From assembly GCA_030428945.1 (NCBI GenBank), contig JAUIEC010000003.1, forward strand, positions 1-64,000: DNA of 64,000 nt, in the 5' to 3' direction. Positions 26,871 to 34,798 of this stretch are shown here, piece by piece (position 1 is the first letter of the stretch; every line of letters begins with the position of its first letter). This DNA comes from Phycisphaerae bacterium. Its GTDB lineage: Bacteria; Planctomycetota; Phycisphaerae; UBA1845; Fen-1342. The position numbers and the translations under genes are program-made. A model generated the notes under the pieces. That model did no database searches, was not told the origin of the DNA, and worked only from the letters and a program-made list of their open reading frames with translations.

Positions 26871-26928
26871 GGGGAGGGAGCGAGGGAGCAAGGGAGCCAG
26901 GGAGCGAGGGAGCGAGGGAGCGAGAGCA
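26871..26928 (+). repeat. 8-bp-phased tract after degP
   Basis: Units GGGAGCGA/GGGAGCAA/GGGAGCCA repeat with an 8-bp period, beginning 4 bp after the degP stop. A similar tract at about 27173-27252 follows the duplicated degP tail, and a pyrimidine counterpart at 27279-27335 abuts the convergent thioesterase gene. Confidence 0.88.
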
Positions 26929-26951
26929 GAGGCCGCGAGGTTCGGGTGCCC

Positions 26952-26995
26952 TATCCTTGAGCGAGCGCAGCGAGCGGAAGGGTGGGGGACTGCGT
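26952..26995 (+). repeat. AGCGAGCGCAGCGAGC module
   Basis: CTTGAGCGAGCGCAGCGAGC followed by GGAAGGGTGGGGGACTGCGTT; same module as at 23463, 33545 and 37283. Confidence 0.8.
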
Positions 26996-27042
26996 TCTGT
27001 TCCGAATCCACTCGCGGAATCCGCATGGCGCACGGCCAAGCG

Positions 27043-27110
27043 GTGCGGCATCGACGCCTGGGACTTCCGCGGCCGATGCAGGCGCGGTCTGCCGCGTCGA
27101 TGACGCACCC
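27043..27110 (-). repeat. 68-bp hairpin element, copy P3
   Basis: Arms 27043-27058 and 27095-27110, 36-bp loop, minus orientation. The loop carries a nested CCGCG/CGCGG pairing. Confidence 0.88.
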
Positions 27111-27130
27111 TACACCCACTGACCGCCCGC

Positions 27131-27180
27131 ACCCCGACACCCGCCAGGTCAAGCTGCAGCGATAACGCGGGGGAGGGAGC
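27131..27180 (+). pseudogene. Duplicated 3' end of degP
   Basis: 27140-27180 matches 26841-26881 with one mismatch in 41 bp, covering the last codons of degP, its TAA stop and the start of the repeat tract. In frame it reads HPDTRQVKLQR-stop, against DPDGKTRQVRLQR-stop in the real gene: a two-codon gap and one R-to-K change. It is a relic flanking the repeat cluster and has no coding context of its own. Confidence 0.75.
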
Positions 27181-27335
27181 GCGGGAGCCAGGGAGCAAGG
27201 GAGCGAGGGCAGAGGCCGCGAGGGAGCCAGGGAGCGAGGGCAGAGGCCGCGAGGTTCCCCGGGCGGTTCACCAGGCGGTCTTCCCTGTTCCCGGTTCCCT
27301 GTTCCCTGTTCCCTTCTCCGCTCCCTGGCTCCCTA
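27173..27335. repeat. 8-bp-phased purine tract facing a pyrimidine tract
   Basis: 27173-27252 carries GGGAGCxA units interrupted by two copies of a GGGCAGAGGCCGCGAGG segment. 27279-27335 carries GGTTCCCTGTTCCC and GCTCCCTGGCTCCC units of complementary type, ending at the stop codon of the convergent thioesterase gene. Together they could form an RNA stem between the convergent genes. Confidence 0.75.
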
Positions 27336-27740
27336 CCCCAGCCGCATATAACACACCCGTGACGTCGCGATCAGTTGCTCCTGCGTGTCGCGGATTTCGA
27401 CCTGCACGGGGCACAGCGTGCGGCCGAGCTTCAGCACCGTTCCGGTCGCGATCGCGGTGCCGACGCACGGGTTGTGGTAGTGGATGTTCAGGTCGGTCGT
27501 CACCAGTGGGGCCCCCACGCCCGTTTGCGTGGCGATCGCGAACCACGCGACACAGTCGGCCAGCGTCGCCAGCAGCCCGCCGTGGAAGGTGTGATTGACG
27601 CCGTCGAAGTTCGGGTCGTGCCGGCCGGAGATCGTCGCGCGACCCTCGTCCAGCGCCAGCACCTCGAGCCCCAGCGACTTGATGCACGCGATCCCGCGAA
27701 TCGCCCGCAGAATCTCCTCCTTGCGCTCCTCGGCCAGCAT
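27333..27740 (-). CDS. PaaI-family hotdog thioesterase
   Basis: A 135-residue single hotdog domain: the central helix segment NHTFHGGLLATLADCVAWFAI contains the family HGG motif, followed by TTDLNIHYHNP. Such proteins are tetrameric acyl-CoA or aryl-CoA thioesterases of the PaaI/YdiI group. Substrate cannot be told from sequence. A GGAG ribosome site lies 8-10 bp upstream. It is last in a minus-strand cluster behind the sulfotransferase-like and hexosaminidase genes (25-bp gap). Confidence 0.85.
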   Translation of the reverse strand: MLAEERKEEILRAIRGIACIKSLGLEVLALDEGRATISGRHDPNFDGVNHTFHGGLLATLADCVAWFAIATQTGVGAPLVTTDLNIHYHNPCVGTAIATGTVLKLGRTLCPVQVEIRDTQEQLIATSRVCYMRLG

Positions 27741-27765
27741 GTTCGGTCTCCTCGCGTGCCCGGCG

Positions 27766-28488
27766 TCAGGTCGTCAGCCGGTCGGCGTGCAGTTCGGCGT
27801 AGATCTCTTCGCAGTCGGCCAGCAGACCCCGGTGCGTGGCCGGCACGCGCTGCCCTTTTTGGCGGTACGGCCCGAAGCCGGTCGACTGCTCGACCGCGTC
27901 GTACCAGTGCCGGGCCCAGATGCCGTCGGTCGCCCGCGGTCCGGGTTCCCAGTGCAGCATGGCATCGTCGAACGGAATCCCGAGACGCGCGCACAGCGCC
28001 TCGAGCAGGCCGCGGGGATCTTCGAGCACGTCACGGGCGTCCAGCACCGGCGGCGAGGTGTCCTGCTGCCCGCGGACCCGGCGGAACAGTTCGCGCTGCT
28101 GCGGCAGTCCGGTGTCGGCCAGGCCGACCCGGTCGTACTTGTTGAGCAGCGAGGTCAGCATCTCTTCGGGCTCGCGGATCAGGAAGCAGTGCGTCAGCGC
28201 GTCGAGCCAGTCGCGCTCGATGCTGTCGAGCAGGTGGTGGGCCATGTGCTTCTGGTAGAAGATCGACCTGCCTTCCGGGATCGGTCCGGTCAGCCAGGCG
28301 ACCACCTTCCGCCAGTCGGGCTCGTGGGCGGCGATGATCTCCGCGCGACCCGGGTGCGGCAGGTTCGTCTCGCGCAGGTAGTGAGCGTAGAGCGGTTCGT
28401 CACAGACGAACGTGTCCGCCCGGCTGCCCCACGATCGGAGCATCGCCGTCGAGATGTTCCGCGGCCCCGACCACATCGCGATCCGCAT
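27766..28488 (-). CDS. Sulfotransferase-like P-loop protein
   Basis: A 240-residue cytoplasmic protein. Residues 5-19 (MWSGPRNISTAMLRSW) match the 5'-phosphosulfate-binding loop of PAPS sulfotransferases, in the GPRN variant seen in a branched sulfotransferase family. HCFLIREPEEML is the usual 3'-phosphate segment. The start overlaps the hexosaminidase stop (TGATG), so translation is coupled. It probably transfers sulfate to a small molecule or glycan; the acceptor is unknown. Confidence 0.72.
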   Translation of the reverse strand: MRIAMWSGPRNISTAMLRSWGSRADTFVCDEPLYAHYLRETNLPHPGRAEIIAAHEPDWRKVVAWLTGPIPEGRSIFYQKHMAHHLLDSIERDWLDALTHCFLIREPEEMLTSLLNKYDRVGLADTGLPQQRELFRRVRGQQDTSPPVLDARDVLEDPRGLLEALCARLGIPFDDAMLHWEPGPRATDGIWARHWYDAVEQSTGFGPYRQKGQRVPATHRGLLADCEEIYAELHADRLTT

Positions 28489-30731
28489 CACTGGTCCTCG
28501 TGCCAGAAAGCCGACGCCGGTACGACCTGGTGCGGCAGGTCCGGGCCGGACCACTCCAGCTTCAGCCGCTGCGCGCCGCCGGCCTGGAAGTACTCCACCA
28601 GCAGCTCGTGGTCGCCGGCCGCCAGCATGATCTGCCCGCTGACCGTGCGCGCTCCGTGCAGTCCGTCGTTGTCGATCACCTCGCGCCCGGACAGTGTCAG
28701 GCGACTGCCGTCGTCACTGGTCAGGTGGAAGGTATAGGCTCCGTCCCGCGGCACGCGCAGCCGGCCGGCCAGGTGCACCAGGTAATCGCGCTGCAGCGAA
28801 ATGCCAGCCAGATCGCACGTCGCGGCCGTGTCCGTCGCGGTCGGCGGACCGGGCGGATCGGCCGGCAGTTTGCGCAGTGCGCCCGCGTAGACGCGGCGGG
28901 CGAGTCCCGGTGTTCCGGAGGCGGGCAGCGCTGGCCGGTGCGTCTCGCGGATGAACCGATACGTGGCTTTCGAGGTCAGGCCGCCTCCGGGGCGGAGTCC
29001 GCGGGTGGTCACGACGGTGCTTTCGGTCAGCCGCAGCGGCGTGGTGTAGCATGCGCTGGCGGCGTCCGGATCGGTGCCGTCGAGTGTGTAGACGATGGTC
29101 CCGTCGGGCGGCCGGCCGGACAGGACGACCTCGATGCTGTCGGGGAACACGCGGGCGGATGTGCCGCAGGTCGGCGCGGGCTGGAAGTAGGTCACGCCGA
29201 GCGCGTCGAGTCGCCGCAGGTGCGTGGCCAGCCGGGCGGAGAAGTCCGGCCAGTCGCGCTTCTCCTTCGGTGACCAGCCGACTTCGGCCAGGGCCGAGAG
29301 TCGCGGGAAGACCTGGTAGTCGACCCGTTCCTGCGGCGCGTGTTCGGTCCACATGTTGCCTTCCAGTCCGAGCACGTGCCGGGCCTGTTCCGGCGACAGT
29401 TCGGACGGGGTCGGCTCGAACGCGTAGCACGTCTCCAGGTCGATGTAGCCCATGAAGGTCGGCTCGCCGTCGGCCCGTTGCTGGGCGTAGTCGAGGTAGC
29501 AGTGGCTGGTCGGCGAGCTGATCACGTCGTGTCCGGCCGAGGCGGCCTTGACGGCGCCGTTCATCCCGCGCCAGCTCTGGACGGTGGCGTTGGGTGCCAG
29601 TCCGCCCTCGAGGATTTCGTCCCAGCCGATCAGCCGTCGGCCGCGGCTGTTGAGGAACTTCTCGATCCGGCGGACGAAGTAGCTCTGCAGTTCGTGTTCA
29701 TCGGCGAGTCCTTCGGCCTTGATGCGGGCCTGGCACTTCGGGCACTGCTGCCAGCGGGTCTTGGGGCACTCGTCGCCGCCGATGTGGATGTAGGTGCCGG
29801 GGAACAGGTCGATGACCTCTTCCAGGACGCCTTCGAGAAACGCGAAGGTCTCGTCGTTGCCGGCGCAGTAGACATCGGGGAAGACGCCCCACCGTGTTTC
29901 GACTTCGTAGGGCCCGCCGCTGCAGCCGAGGTTGGGATAGGCGGCCAGGGCGGCCGACGAGTGGCCGGGCAGTTCGATCTCGGGCACGACGGTGATGCCG
30001 CGTCGTCGCGCGTGTTCCAGGACTTCGCGGACCTGCTGCTTGCTGTAGAAGCCGCCGTACCGGTCGGGCCCGCGCCAGGCGCCCACCTCGGTGAGTTTCG
30101 GGTAGCGGTCGATCTGGATCCGCCAGCCCTGGTCTTCGGTCAGGTGCCAGTGCAGCACGCTCATCCGGTGGTAGGCCAGCAGGTCGATGTAGCGCTTGAC
30201 GAAGTCGACGTCCATGAAGTGCCGGCAGCAGTCCAGCAGCATGCCGCGCCAGCGGTAGCGGGGCCGGTCCGCGATCCGCACGGCCGGCAGGGTGACCTCG
30301 GTCACGGGCCGGGTTCCGGATTCGAAGTCGGCCGGCAGCAGTTGCCGCAGGGTCTGCACGCCGCGCAGCAGGCCGAGCGGTTCGGGGGCCAGCAGGCGGA
30401 CCCCCTCGGGCGTGATCCGCAGTTCGTAGCCTTCGGGTGCCAGGGCCGGGTCGCCGCCGTCGGCGAAGGTGATCACGTGTCCGGCCCGCGGGGGGAAGTC
30501 GGTCTGCCGCGCGCGGGTCGGCATGCCGCCGGCCAGGACCTGGTCGAGCAGTTCGGCCGCCCAGCGGGCTTCCTGCGAGGTGCTGGTGACGACCAGGGCG
30601 GTGTCGGCGTCGAGTCGGAAGACGCCGGTTCCGCGTTCGATCTGTTCGGGCAGCGGGACCAGGTCCATCTCGGCCTGCCCGGCCGCCCGTGGCAGCAGTC
30701 CGAGGATTCCGAGCAGCATCCAGCGCAGCAT
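28488..30731 (-). CDS. GH20 beta-N-acetylhexosaminidase with CHB_HEX_C and PA14 domains
   Basis: A 747-residue exported enzyme with a signal peptide (MLRWMLLGILGLLPRAAGQA). Residues about 22-140 form the GH20b domain, followed by the GH20 TIM barrel (GMLLDCCRHFMDVDFVKRYIDLLAYHRM) with the catalytic Asp-Glu pair in HIGGDE. Next is a chitobiase C-terminal type domain (IVYTLDGTDPDAAS) and a C-terminal PA14 domain (YTFHLTSDDGSRLTLSGREVIDNDG). It removes terminal GlcNAc/GalNAc from glycans outside the cytoplasm. GGAGGTGA lies 5 bp before the ATG. The next gene, a sulfotransferase, overlaps. Confidence 0.95.
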   Translation of the reverse strand: MLRWMLLGILGLLPRAAGQAEMDLVPLPEQIERGTGVFRLDADTALVVTSTSQEARWAAELLDQVLAGGMPTRARQTDFPPRAGHVITFADGGDPALAPEGYELRITPEGVRLLAPEPLGLLRGVQTLRQLLPADFESGTRPVTEVTLPAVRIADRPRYRWRGMLLDCCRHFMDVDFVKRYIDLLAYHRMSVLHWHLTEDQGWRIQIDRYPKLTEVGAWRGPDRYGGFYSKQQVREVLEHARRRGITVVPEIELPGHSSAALAAYPNLGCSGGPYEVETRWGVFPDVYCAGNDETFAFLEGVLEEVIDLFPGTYIHIGGDECPKTRWQQCPKCQARIKAEGLADEHELQSYFVRRIEKFLNSRGRRLIGWDEILEGGLAPNATVQSWRGMNGAVKAASAGHDVISSPTSHCYLDYAQQRADGEPTFMGYIDLETCYAFEPTPSELSPEQARHVLGLEGNMWTEHAPQERVDYQVFPRLSALAEVGWSPKEKRDWPDFSARLATHLRRLDALGVTYFQPAPTCGTSARVFPDSIEVVLSGRPPDGTIVYTLDGTDPDAASACYTTPLRLTESTVVTTRGLRPGGGLTSKATYRFIRETHRPALPASGTPGLARRVYAGALRKLPADPPGPPTATDTAATCDLAGISLQRDYLVHLAGRLRVPRDGAYTFHLTSDDGSRLTLSGREVIDNDGLHGARTVSGQIMLAAGDHELLVEYFQAGGAQRLKLEWSGPDLPHQVVPASAFWHEDQ

Positions 30732-30904
30732 GGCGTCACCTCCGTTTTCGGGGTGCCGATGGTACCGCGCAGGCAGCGCCGCGGTGCGGTTGCGGGTTGT
30801 GGTCCTGGTCCCGGCCGGGCGGTGGCACGGGTGCGGGCCGGGTGTCATTCGTGCGGGCGGTTCGCATCCCGCGGCCCGGCCCGCGGCGCAGTCGCGCGGC
30901 CGCG

Positions 30905-30983
30905 TCGTCCCCGGGGTACCCCCCCACCCATGTTCATTTTCCGCGCCAGTTCGCAATCGCGGTAGCGGGTAAACACCTGAAGC
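30905..30983 (-). repeat. 79-bp bipartite element, copy B
   Basis: Block 2 occupies 30905-30943 and block 1 30959-30983, with a 15-bp spacer (30944-30958). Both blocks are identical to copy A at 6314-6392; the spacer is not. It lies 174 bp upstream of the hexosaminidase start, on the same strand. Nothing else was recognised in 30732-31063. Confidence 0.85.
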
Positions 30984-31063
30984 GCCCGTAACGATCGGTG
31001 CCGCAGTGGTTTACCGGATTTGTTTTTCCGCCGGCCCGGTCGCCGGAGGACCGCCCGGCAGGC

Positions 31064-31822
31064 TCAGCGAAGGAACCGCGCGACGTACGCCCGCCCGTTC
31101 CGCAGCGCATCGGCCGGCGTGTCCGCCGCGTCGCGCCGCAGCGTCAGCGACCCGCTGTAGTCCGACCGCACCAGCGTCCCCAGCAGCGCGTCGAGATCGA
31201 CCTGCCCGCTGCCGTACGCGACTTCCTCGATCTGCCCGCCAACCTGCCGCACGTCCCGCAGCAGCACACCGCCCACCAGGCCCTCAAGCCCGCTCTTCGG
31301 CAGCGACAGGTCCGCCGTGTCCAGCGTGATCCCCAGCGCGGGACAACCAAGCTCGCGAATCACCCGGACCGCACCGGAGGTGGCCGTCGCGCTCGGCTGC
31401 AGCGTCAGCCGAATGCCCCACGCATCCGCCATCTCGCCCGCCCTCGCCAGTGCCTCGCGCACGAGCGGATCAGGCTGCTCCGGGTCAAGCCCCGCCGTCG
31501 CCACATGACAGGTCCCCAGCCCCATCTCACGCGCCATCCCCAGCGTCCGGATCAGGTGCTCCAGCCGGGCCTCCGCCCGCTGCGGGTTCGCCAGTCCGCG
31601 GTCACCATATGCCGCCGAGAGACCGTCCAGACGCAACCCGAGATCGCGGACATGCCGCAGCAGATGTCGCTGGGCACTGGGATTGAAGTCCTGCGGGCGC
31701 AGGTCGTCGCGCAGCGTCGAGACCGAACACTGCCCGAAACCGTCCCTCGCCGCCTGGGCGAAGGCCTGCTTCAGCGGGCTGCGGTAGCTTTCCAGCCAGG
31801 CCGACAGCGCCAGGTTGCTCAT
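31064..31822 (-). CDS. Sugar phosphate isomerase/epimerase-like TIM-barrel protein
   Basis: A 252-residue protein of the xylose isomerase-like (AP endonuclease family 2) fold: LALSAWLESYRSPLKQAFAQAARDGF, LGLRLDGLSAAYGDRGLAN, LGITLDTADL and a final YSGSLTLRRD strand. Several metal ligands typical of active members (Glu/His on strands 4-7) are not obvious, so activity is uncertain. The start overlaps the response regulator stop by ATGA. It may be a divergent isomerase or a non-catalytic relative. Confidence 0.65.
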   Translation of the reverse strand: MSNLALSAWLESYRSPLKQAFAQAARDGFGQCSVSTLRDDLRPQDFNPSAQRHLLRHVRDLGLRLDGLSAAYGDRGLANPQRAEARLEHLIRTLGMAREMGLGTCHVATAGLDPEQPDPLVREALARAGEMADAWGIRLTLQPSATATSGAVRVIRELGCPALGITLDTADLSLPKSGLEGLVGGVLLRDVRQVGGQIEEVAYGSGQVDLDALLGTLVRSDYSGSLTLRRDAADTPADALRNGRAYVARFLR

Positions 31823-32211
31823 TCCGAATCCGAGAGCAGGTCGCGGGCGGCCTCGATCAGTCGTTCCATCGCGAAGGGCTTGTTGAGGTACTCGTGCACC
31901 CCGAGTGCTTCCGCGTACTGCCGGTGCCGCTGCCCCTGGTTCCCCGTGATCATGATCACGTAGGGCTTGTCCGAGGCCTTCTTGCCTTTGCGGAGCGCTT
32001 CGAGCACCAGGAAACCGCTCTTCCGCGGCAGCATGATGTCCAGGATCACCAGGTCCGGCTTGAGCTTCTCGGACAGGCTGACGGCCTTGTTGCCGTCATT
32101 CGCGCTTTCGACCTTGGCCGACGTCTCGTCAAGACACGCCTCGATCGACGTGACGATGTCGGGGTCGTCGTCGACGATCAGGATCGTTTTGCCATCGAAC
32201 GGGTCGGCCAT
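31819..32211 (-). CDS. Single-domain response regulator
   Basis: A 130-residue stand-alone receiver domain: acidic pair D14/D15 (VDDDPD), phosphoacceptor D58 (LVILDIMLP), the Thr in VIMITGN and the Lys in EYLNKPF. No output domain follows, so it acts in a phosphorelay or by protein contact. AAGGAG lies 7 bp before the start. The cognate kinase is not evident nearby. It is the first gene of a two-gene overlapping unit. Confidence 0.93.
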   Translation of the reverse strand: MADPFDGKTILIVDDDPDIVTSIEACLDETSAKVESANDGNKAVSLSEKLKPDLVILDIMLPRKSGFLVLEALRKGKKASDKPYVIMITGNQGQRHRQYAEALGVHEYLNKPFAMERLIEAARDLLSDSE

Positions 32212-32312
32212 GCGCGCACTCCTTTTGTTTCCACCGCGGCAGTGTAGTATCGGTACAAGTATAGGACAATCACAGGTTTGGCGGGTTTCCCGACCCCTGA
32301 GGAGACGCTCGG

Positions 32313-33398
32313 ATGAACACGACGCGACAGAACGTCCTGGTAGGTCTGTTTGTGCTGGTCGGCCTGCTCGGACTGGCCGGACTGATGGTGCTCTACGGGC
32401 AGGGCACCATCGGGATGGCCCCGGCCCCTCACGAACAGCAGGTCCTGTTCCCCCGTGCCAACGGTGTCACCCGGGGCACCCAGGTGACGATCGGCGGCCT
32501 CAAGGTCGGCTACGTCCGCGAGGTCACCTTCGCCGACCCGACCCTGCGCGACACGGGCATCCTCGTCACGGTCGCCTTCGAACAGCCTCTGAACCTGCGG
32601 TCCGGCGTCTTCGCGCGAACCGCCGAGCCCGGACTCGGCATGGGACGCCCACCCATCGAGATCTACCCCGGCGAACCCGACGGCGACCCGATCGCCGCCG
32701 ACGCGATCATCCCCGGACGCATCGCCAGCGCCGTCGAGTCGCTGCTGCCCAAGGAGATCGTCGACACCGTCAGCCAGACCTCGCAGGAGATCGGCCGGGC
32801 CGCCAGCCAGTTGCAGCCCGTGCTCAACGACCTGCACCAGATCATGATGCGGCGCCTCCCGGCCGAGGTGGACAGCCCGGGCGGTCCGACCGGCAACCTG
32901 ACCAGCGCCATCATCCGCCTGGACGACACGCTCAAACACTTCAACGAAATCGTCGGCGATGACACCTCGCGGACGAACTTCCGCGAAGCACTCGCGAACT
33001 TCAACCAGATGAGCCGCACCGGCACCGAGATCGCGGCCGAACTGAAGGAAGCCACCCGCCAGATCCGCAGCCTCGCCGACCAGGGCCAGGTCCTCGCCAC
33101 CAAGACGACCGGACTGGTCGACACCGCCCAGGAGGCACTCGTGGACGGCAAACGCCGCTACGACGTGGTGGCCGACAACCTGAACCGCAACCTGACGCAA
33201 CTGTCGACCGTGCTCGGCGACGCGCAGGTCCTCGTGCAGGGCGTCCGCAACGGAGAGGGATCACTCGGACTGGTCCTCAAGGACGACCGCCTGTACGAGT
33301 CCATGGTCCTGACCTTCCGCCGCCTGGCCGAAGCAACCACCGACCTCCAGGTCCTGCTCCGCGAATGGCAGAAGGGCAAGATCAGGGTATCGCTTTAG
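32313..33398 (+). CDS. MCE/MlaD-family lipid-binding protein
   Basis: A 361-residue protein with one N-terminal membrane helix (NVLVGLFVLVGLLGLAGLMVLYG), an MCE domain (about 40-120: FPRANGVTRGTQVTIGGLKVGYVREVTF) and a long helical tail with phased hydrophobics (QTSQEIGRAASQLQPVLNDL..., NLNRNLTQLSTVL). In Mla/Mce systems this subunit hexamerises and ferries lipid between membranes. No MlaE permease or MlaF ATPase is adjacent, so it is an orphan here. GAGGAG lies upstream of the ATG. The tail ends LLREWQKGKIRVSL. Confidence 0.88.
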   Translation: MNTTRQNVLVGLFVLVGLLGLAGLMVLYGQGTIGMAPAPHEQQVLFPRANGVTRGTQVTIGGLKVGYVREVTFADPTLRDTGILVTVAFEQPLNLRSGVFARTAEPGLGMGRPPIEIYPGEPDGDPIAADAIIPGRIASAVESLLPKEIVDTVSQTSQEIGRAASQLQPVLNDLHQIMMRRLPAEVDSPGGPTGNLTSAIIRLDDTLKHFNEIVGDDTSRTNFREALANFNQMSRTGTEIAAELKEATRQIRSLADQGQVLATKTTGLVDTAQEALVDGKRRYDVVADNLNRNLTQLSTVLGDAQVLVQGVRNGEGSLGLVLKDDRLYESMVLTFRRLAEATTDLQVLLREWQKGKIRVSL

Positions 33399-33512
33399 GA
33401 GAGGGAACAGGGAACAGGGAACAGGAAGAGGGAGCGAGGGAGCCAGGGAGCAAGGGAGCAAGGGAGCGAGGGAGCCAGGGAGCCAGGGAGCAAGGGAGCC
33501 AGGGAGCGAGGG
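33399..33512 (+). repeat. 8-bp-phased tract after mlaD-like gene
   Basis: Starts at the base after the TAG stop. First part has the GGGAACAG unit (three copies), then about eleven GGGAGCxA units. Switch of unit sequence without loss of the 8-bp period is visible here. Confidence 0.9.
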
Positions 33513-33566
33513 TGCCCCACCCTTCGAGCAGGGTGCCCCATCCTGGAGCGAGCGCAGCGAGCGGAA
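33513..33566 (+). repeat. GGTGCCCCACC plus AGCGAGCGCAGCGAGC module
   Basis: Two GGTGCCCCA units, then GGAGCGAGCGCAGCGAGCGG. Its usual tail, AAGGGTGGGGGACTG, is here the head of the 58-bp tandem array that follows. Confidence 0.75.
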
Positions 33567-33856
33567 GGGTGGGGGACTGTGTTCGGTCCCCCCCGACCAG
33601 ACGTTTCGCACCATTCTCGGAAGCGGGTGGGGGACTGTGTTCGGTTCCCCCCGACCAGGCGTCTCGCACCATTCTCGGAAGCGGGTGGGGGACTGTGTTC
33701 GGTCCCGCACGACCAGGCGTCTCGCACCATTTTCGGAAGCGGCCGGGGGACTGTGTTCGGTCCCGCACGACCGGGAATCTCGCACCGTTTTCGGAAGAGG
33801 GTGGGGGACTGTGTTCGGTCCGCACTTCCCGACGTCTCTCGCACCCTTTCCGGCCC
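33567..33856 (+). repeat. 58-bp minisatellite, five tandem copies
   Basis: Units begin at 33567, 33625, 33683, 33741 and 33799. Each starts GGGTGGGGGACTGTGTTCGG (varied in unit 4) and ends near CGCACCATTCTCGGAAGC. Similarity falls towards the right end. The unit length is not a multiple of three, and no single frame is open in the manner of a gene. No spacers of CRISPR type exist. Confidence 0.9.
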
Positions 33857-33860
33857 GTAG

Positions 33861-33928
33861 GGTGCGTCATCGACGCGGCAGACCGCGGTCACCTTCGACG
33901 CGGGCGCCGCAGGCGTCGATGCCGCACC
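33861..33928 (+). repeat. 68-bp hairpin element, copy P4
   Basis: Arms 33861-33876 and 33913-33928, 36-bp loop, plus orientation, preceded by GTA as in P1 and P7. It directly abuts the minisatellite. 33929-34078 holds no recognised gene. Confidence 0.88.
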
Positions 33929-34078
33929 GCCTGGCGCGACGCCCGCATCCCTGCCGCGTTATAAGCGCGGCCGCTTTCTGTCCCGCGGTACCTGTTCCCT
34001 GTTCCGGCCCGATGCCATACCCTCGTCGGTCGATCAGGTTCGTGGTCGCGGAAATGCGCCCGGTGCAAGGAGTCCTTC

Positions 34079-34798
34079 GTGTCGAACACTACCAGCAACC
34101 CGGTTCACCAGGTGACCTTCGTCGCCTTCCCGAAACTGTTCTTCGTCTGGCCGCTGATCGTGGTCGGGTTCCTGTTCTACTTCGTCGCGGCCGGGATGGA
34201 GCCGGGCGGCGGGGGGCTTGAGGTCCTCGGCTGGCTCTACATCGGGCTGATCCTGCTGGTGCTGCTGACGCTGGGGGTCGATGTGACCCGCAACCAGGCG
34301 ATCGTCTGGGGCGTGCTGATCCTGGCGATCTGGATCGGCGGACAGTACCTGCAGGACGTCAAGGGCATCACGATCGTCGGCGACCTGTACCGCTGGCTGA
34401 ACGGACTCGACGCCGAGTACAACCGCGGCTTCGGCCTGGCCGTCAGCCTGATGCTGCTGGTGCCGTTCATCGTCATGCTGATCCACTCGTACATGGACGA
34501 CCGCTGGCGGATCACCCACAACGAGTTCGAACACTACTCCTTCGGGCGGATGAACGACTCCCTCGGCCGCGGCGCCAAGACGATCCGCACCGAGTTCCCC
34601 GACATCTTCGAACTGCTGCTCGGCATGTCCGGGACCCTGATCGTCTTCAACGCCACCGGCACCAAGGAACTCCGCCGCATCCCCCACATCATGTTCCTGC
34701 CGTTCGTCCGAACCCGCCTGAACAAGATCCTCGAACGAACCGCCATCACCGCCGCCATGGCCGAAGCCGAAGAAGACGACGACGATGAGGATGTGTGA
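34079..34798 (+). CDS. Membrane protein of unknown function with acidic tail
   Basis: A 239-residue protein starting with GTG; AAGGAG lies 6 bp upstream (34067-34072), which fixes this start. Four hydrophobic segments are visible (about 16-38, 46-66, 75-93, 122-142). Then a cytoplasmic domain of about 95 residues starting MDDRWRITHNEFEHYSFGR, resembling a PH-like YdbT/bPH segment in rhythm, and a terminal EEDDDDEDV. I do not recognise a named family. It stands alone between repeat arrays. Confidence 0.7.
   Translation: MSNTTSNPVHQVTFVAFPKLFFVWPLIVVGFLFYFVAAGMEPGGGGLEVLGWLYIGLILLVLLTLGVDVTRNQAIVWGVLILAIWIGGQYLQDVKGITIVGDLYRWLNGLDAEYNRGFGLAVSLMLLVPFIVMLIHSYMDDRWRITHNEFEHYSFGRMNDSLGRGAKTIRTEFPDIFELLLGMSGTLIVFNATGTKELRRIPHIMFLPFVRTRLNKILERTAITAAMAEAEEDDDDEDV

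Noticed and set aside
33567..33856. CRISPR array
   Set aside because: The 58-bp units are directly contiguous with no unique spacers, and no cas genes occur in the window.
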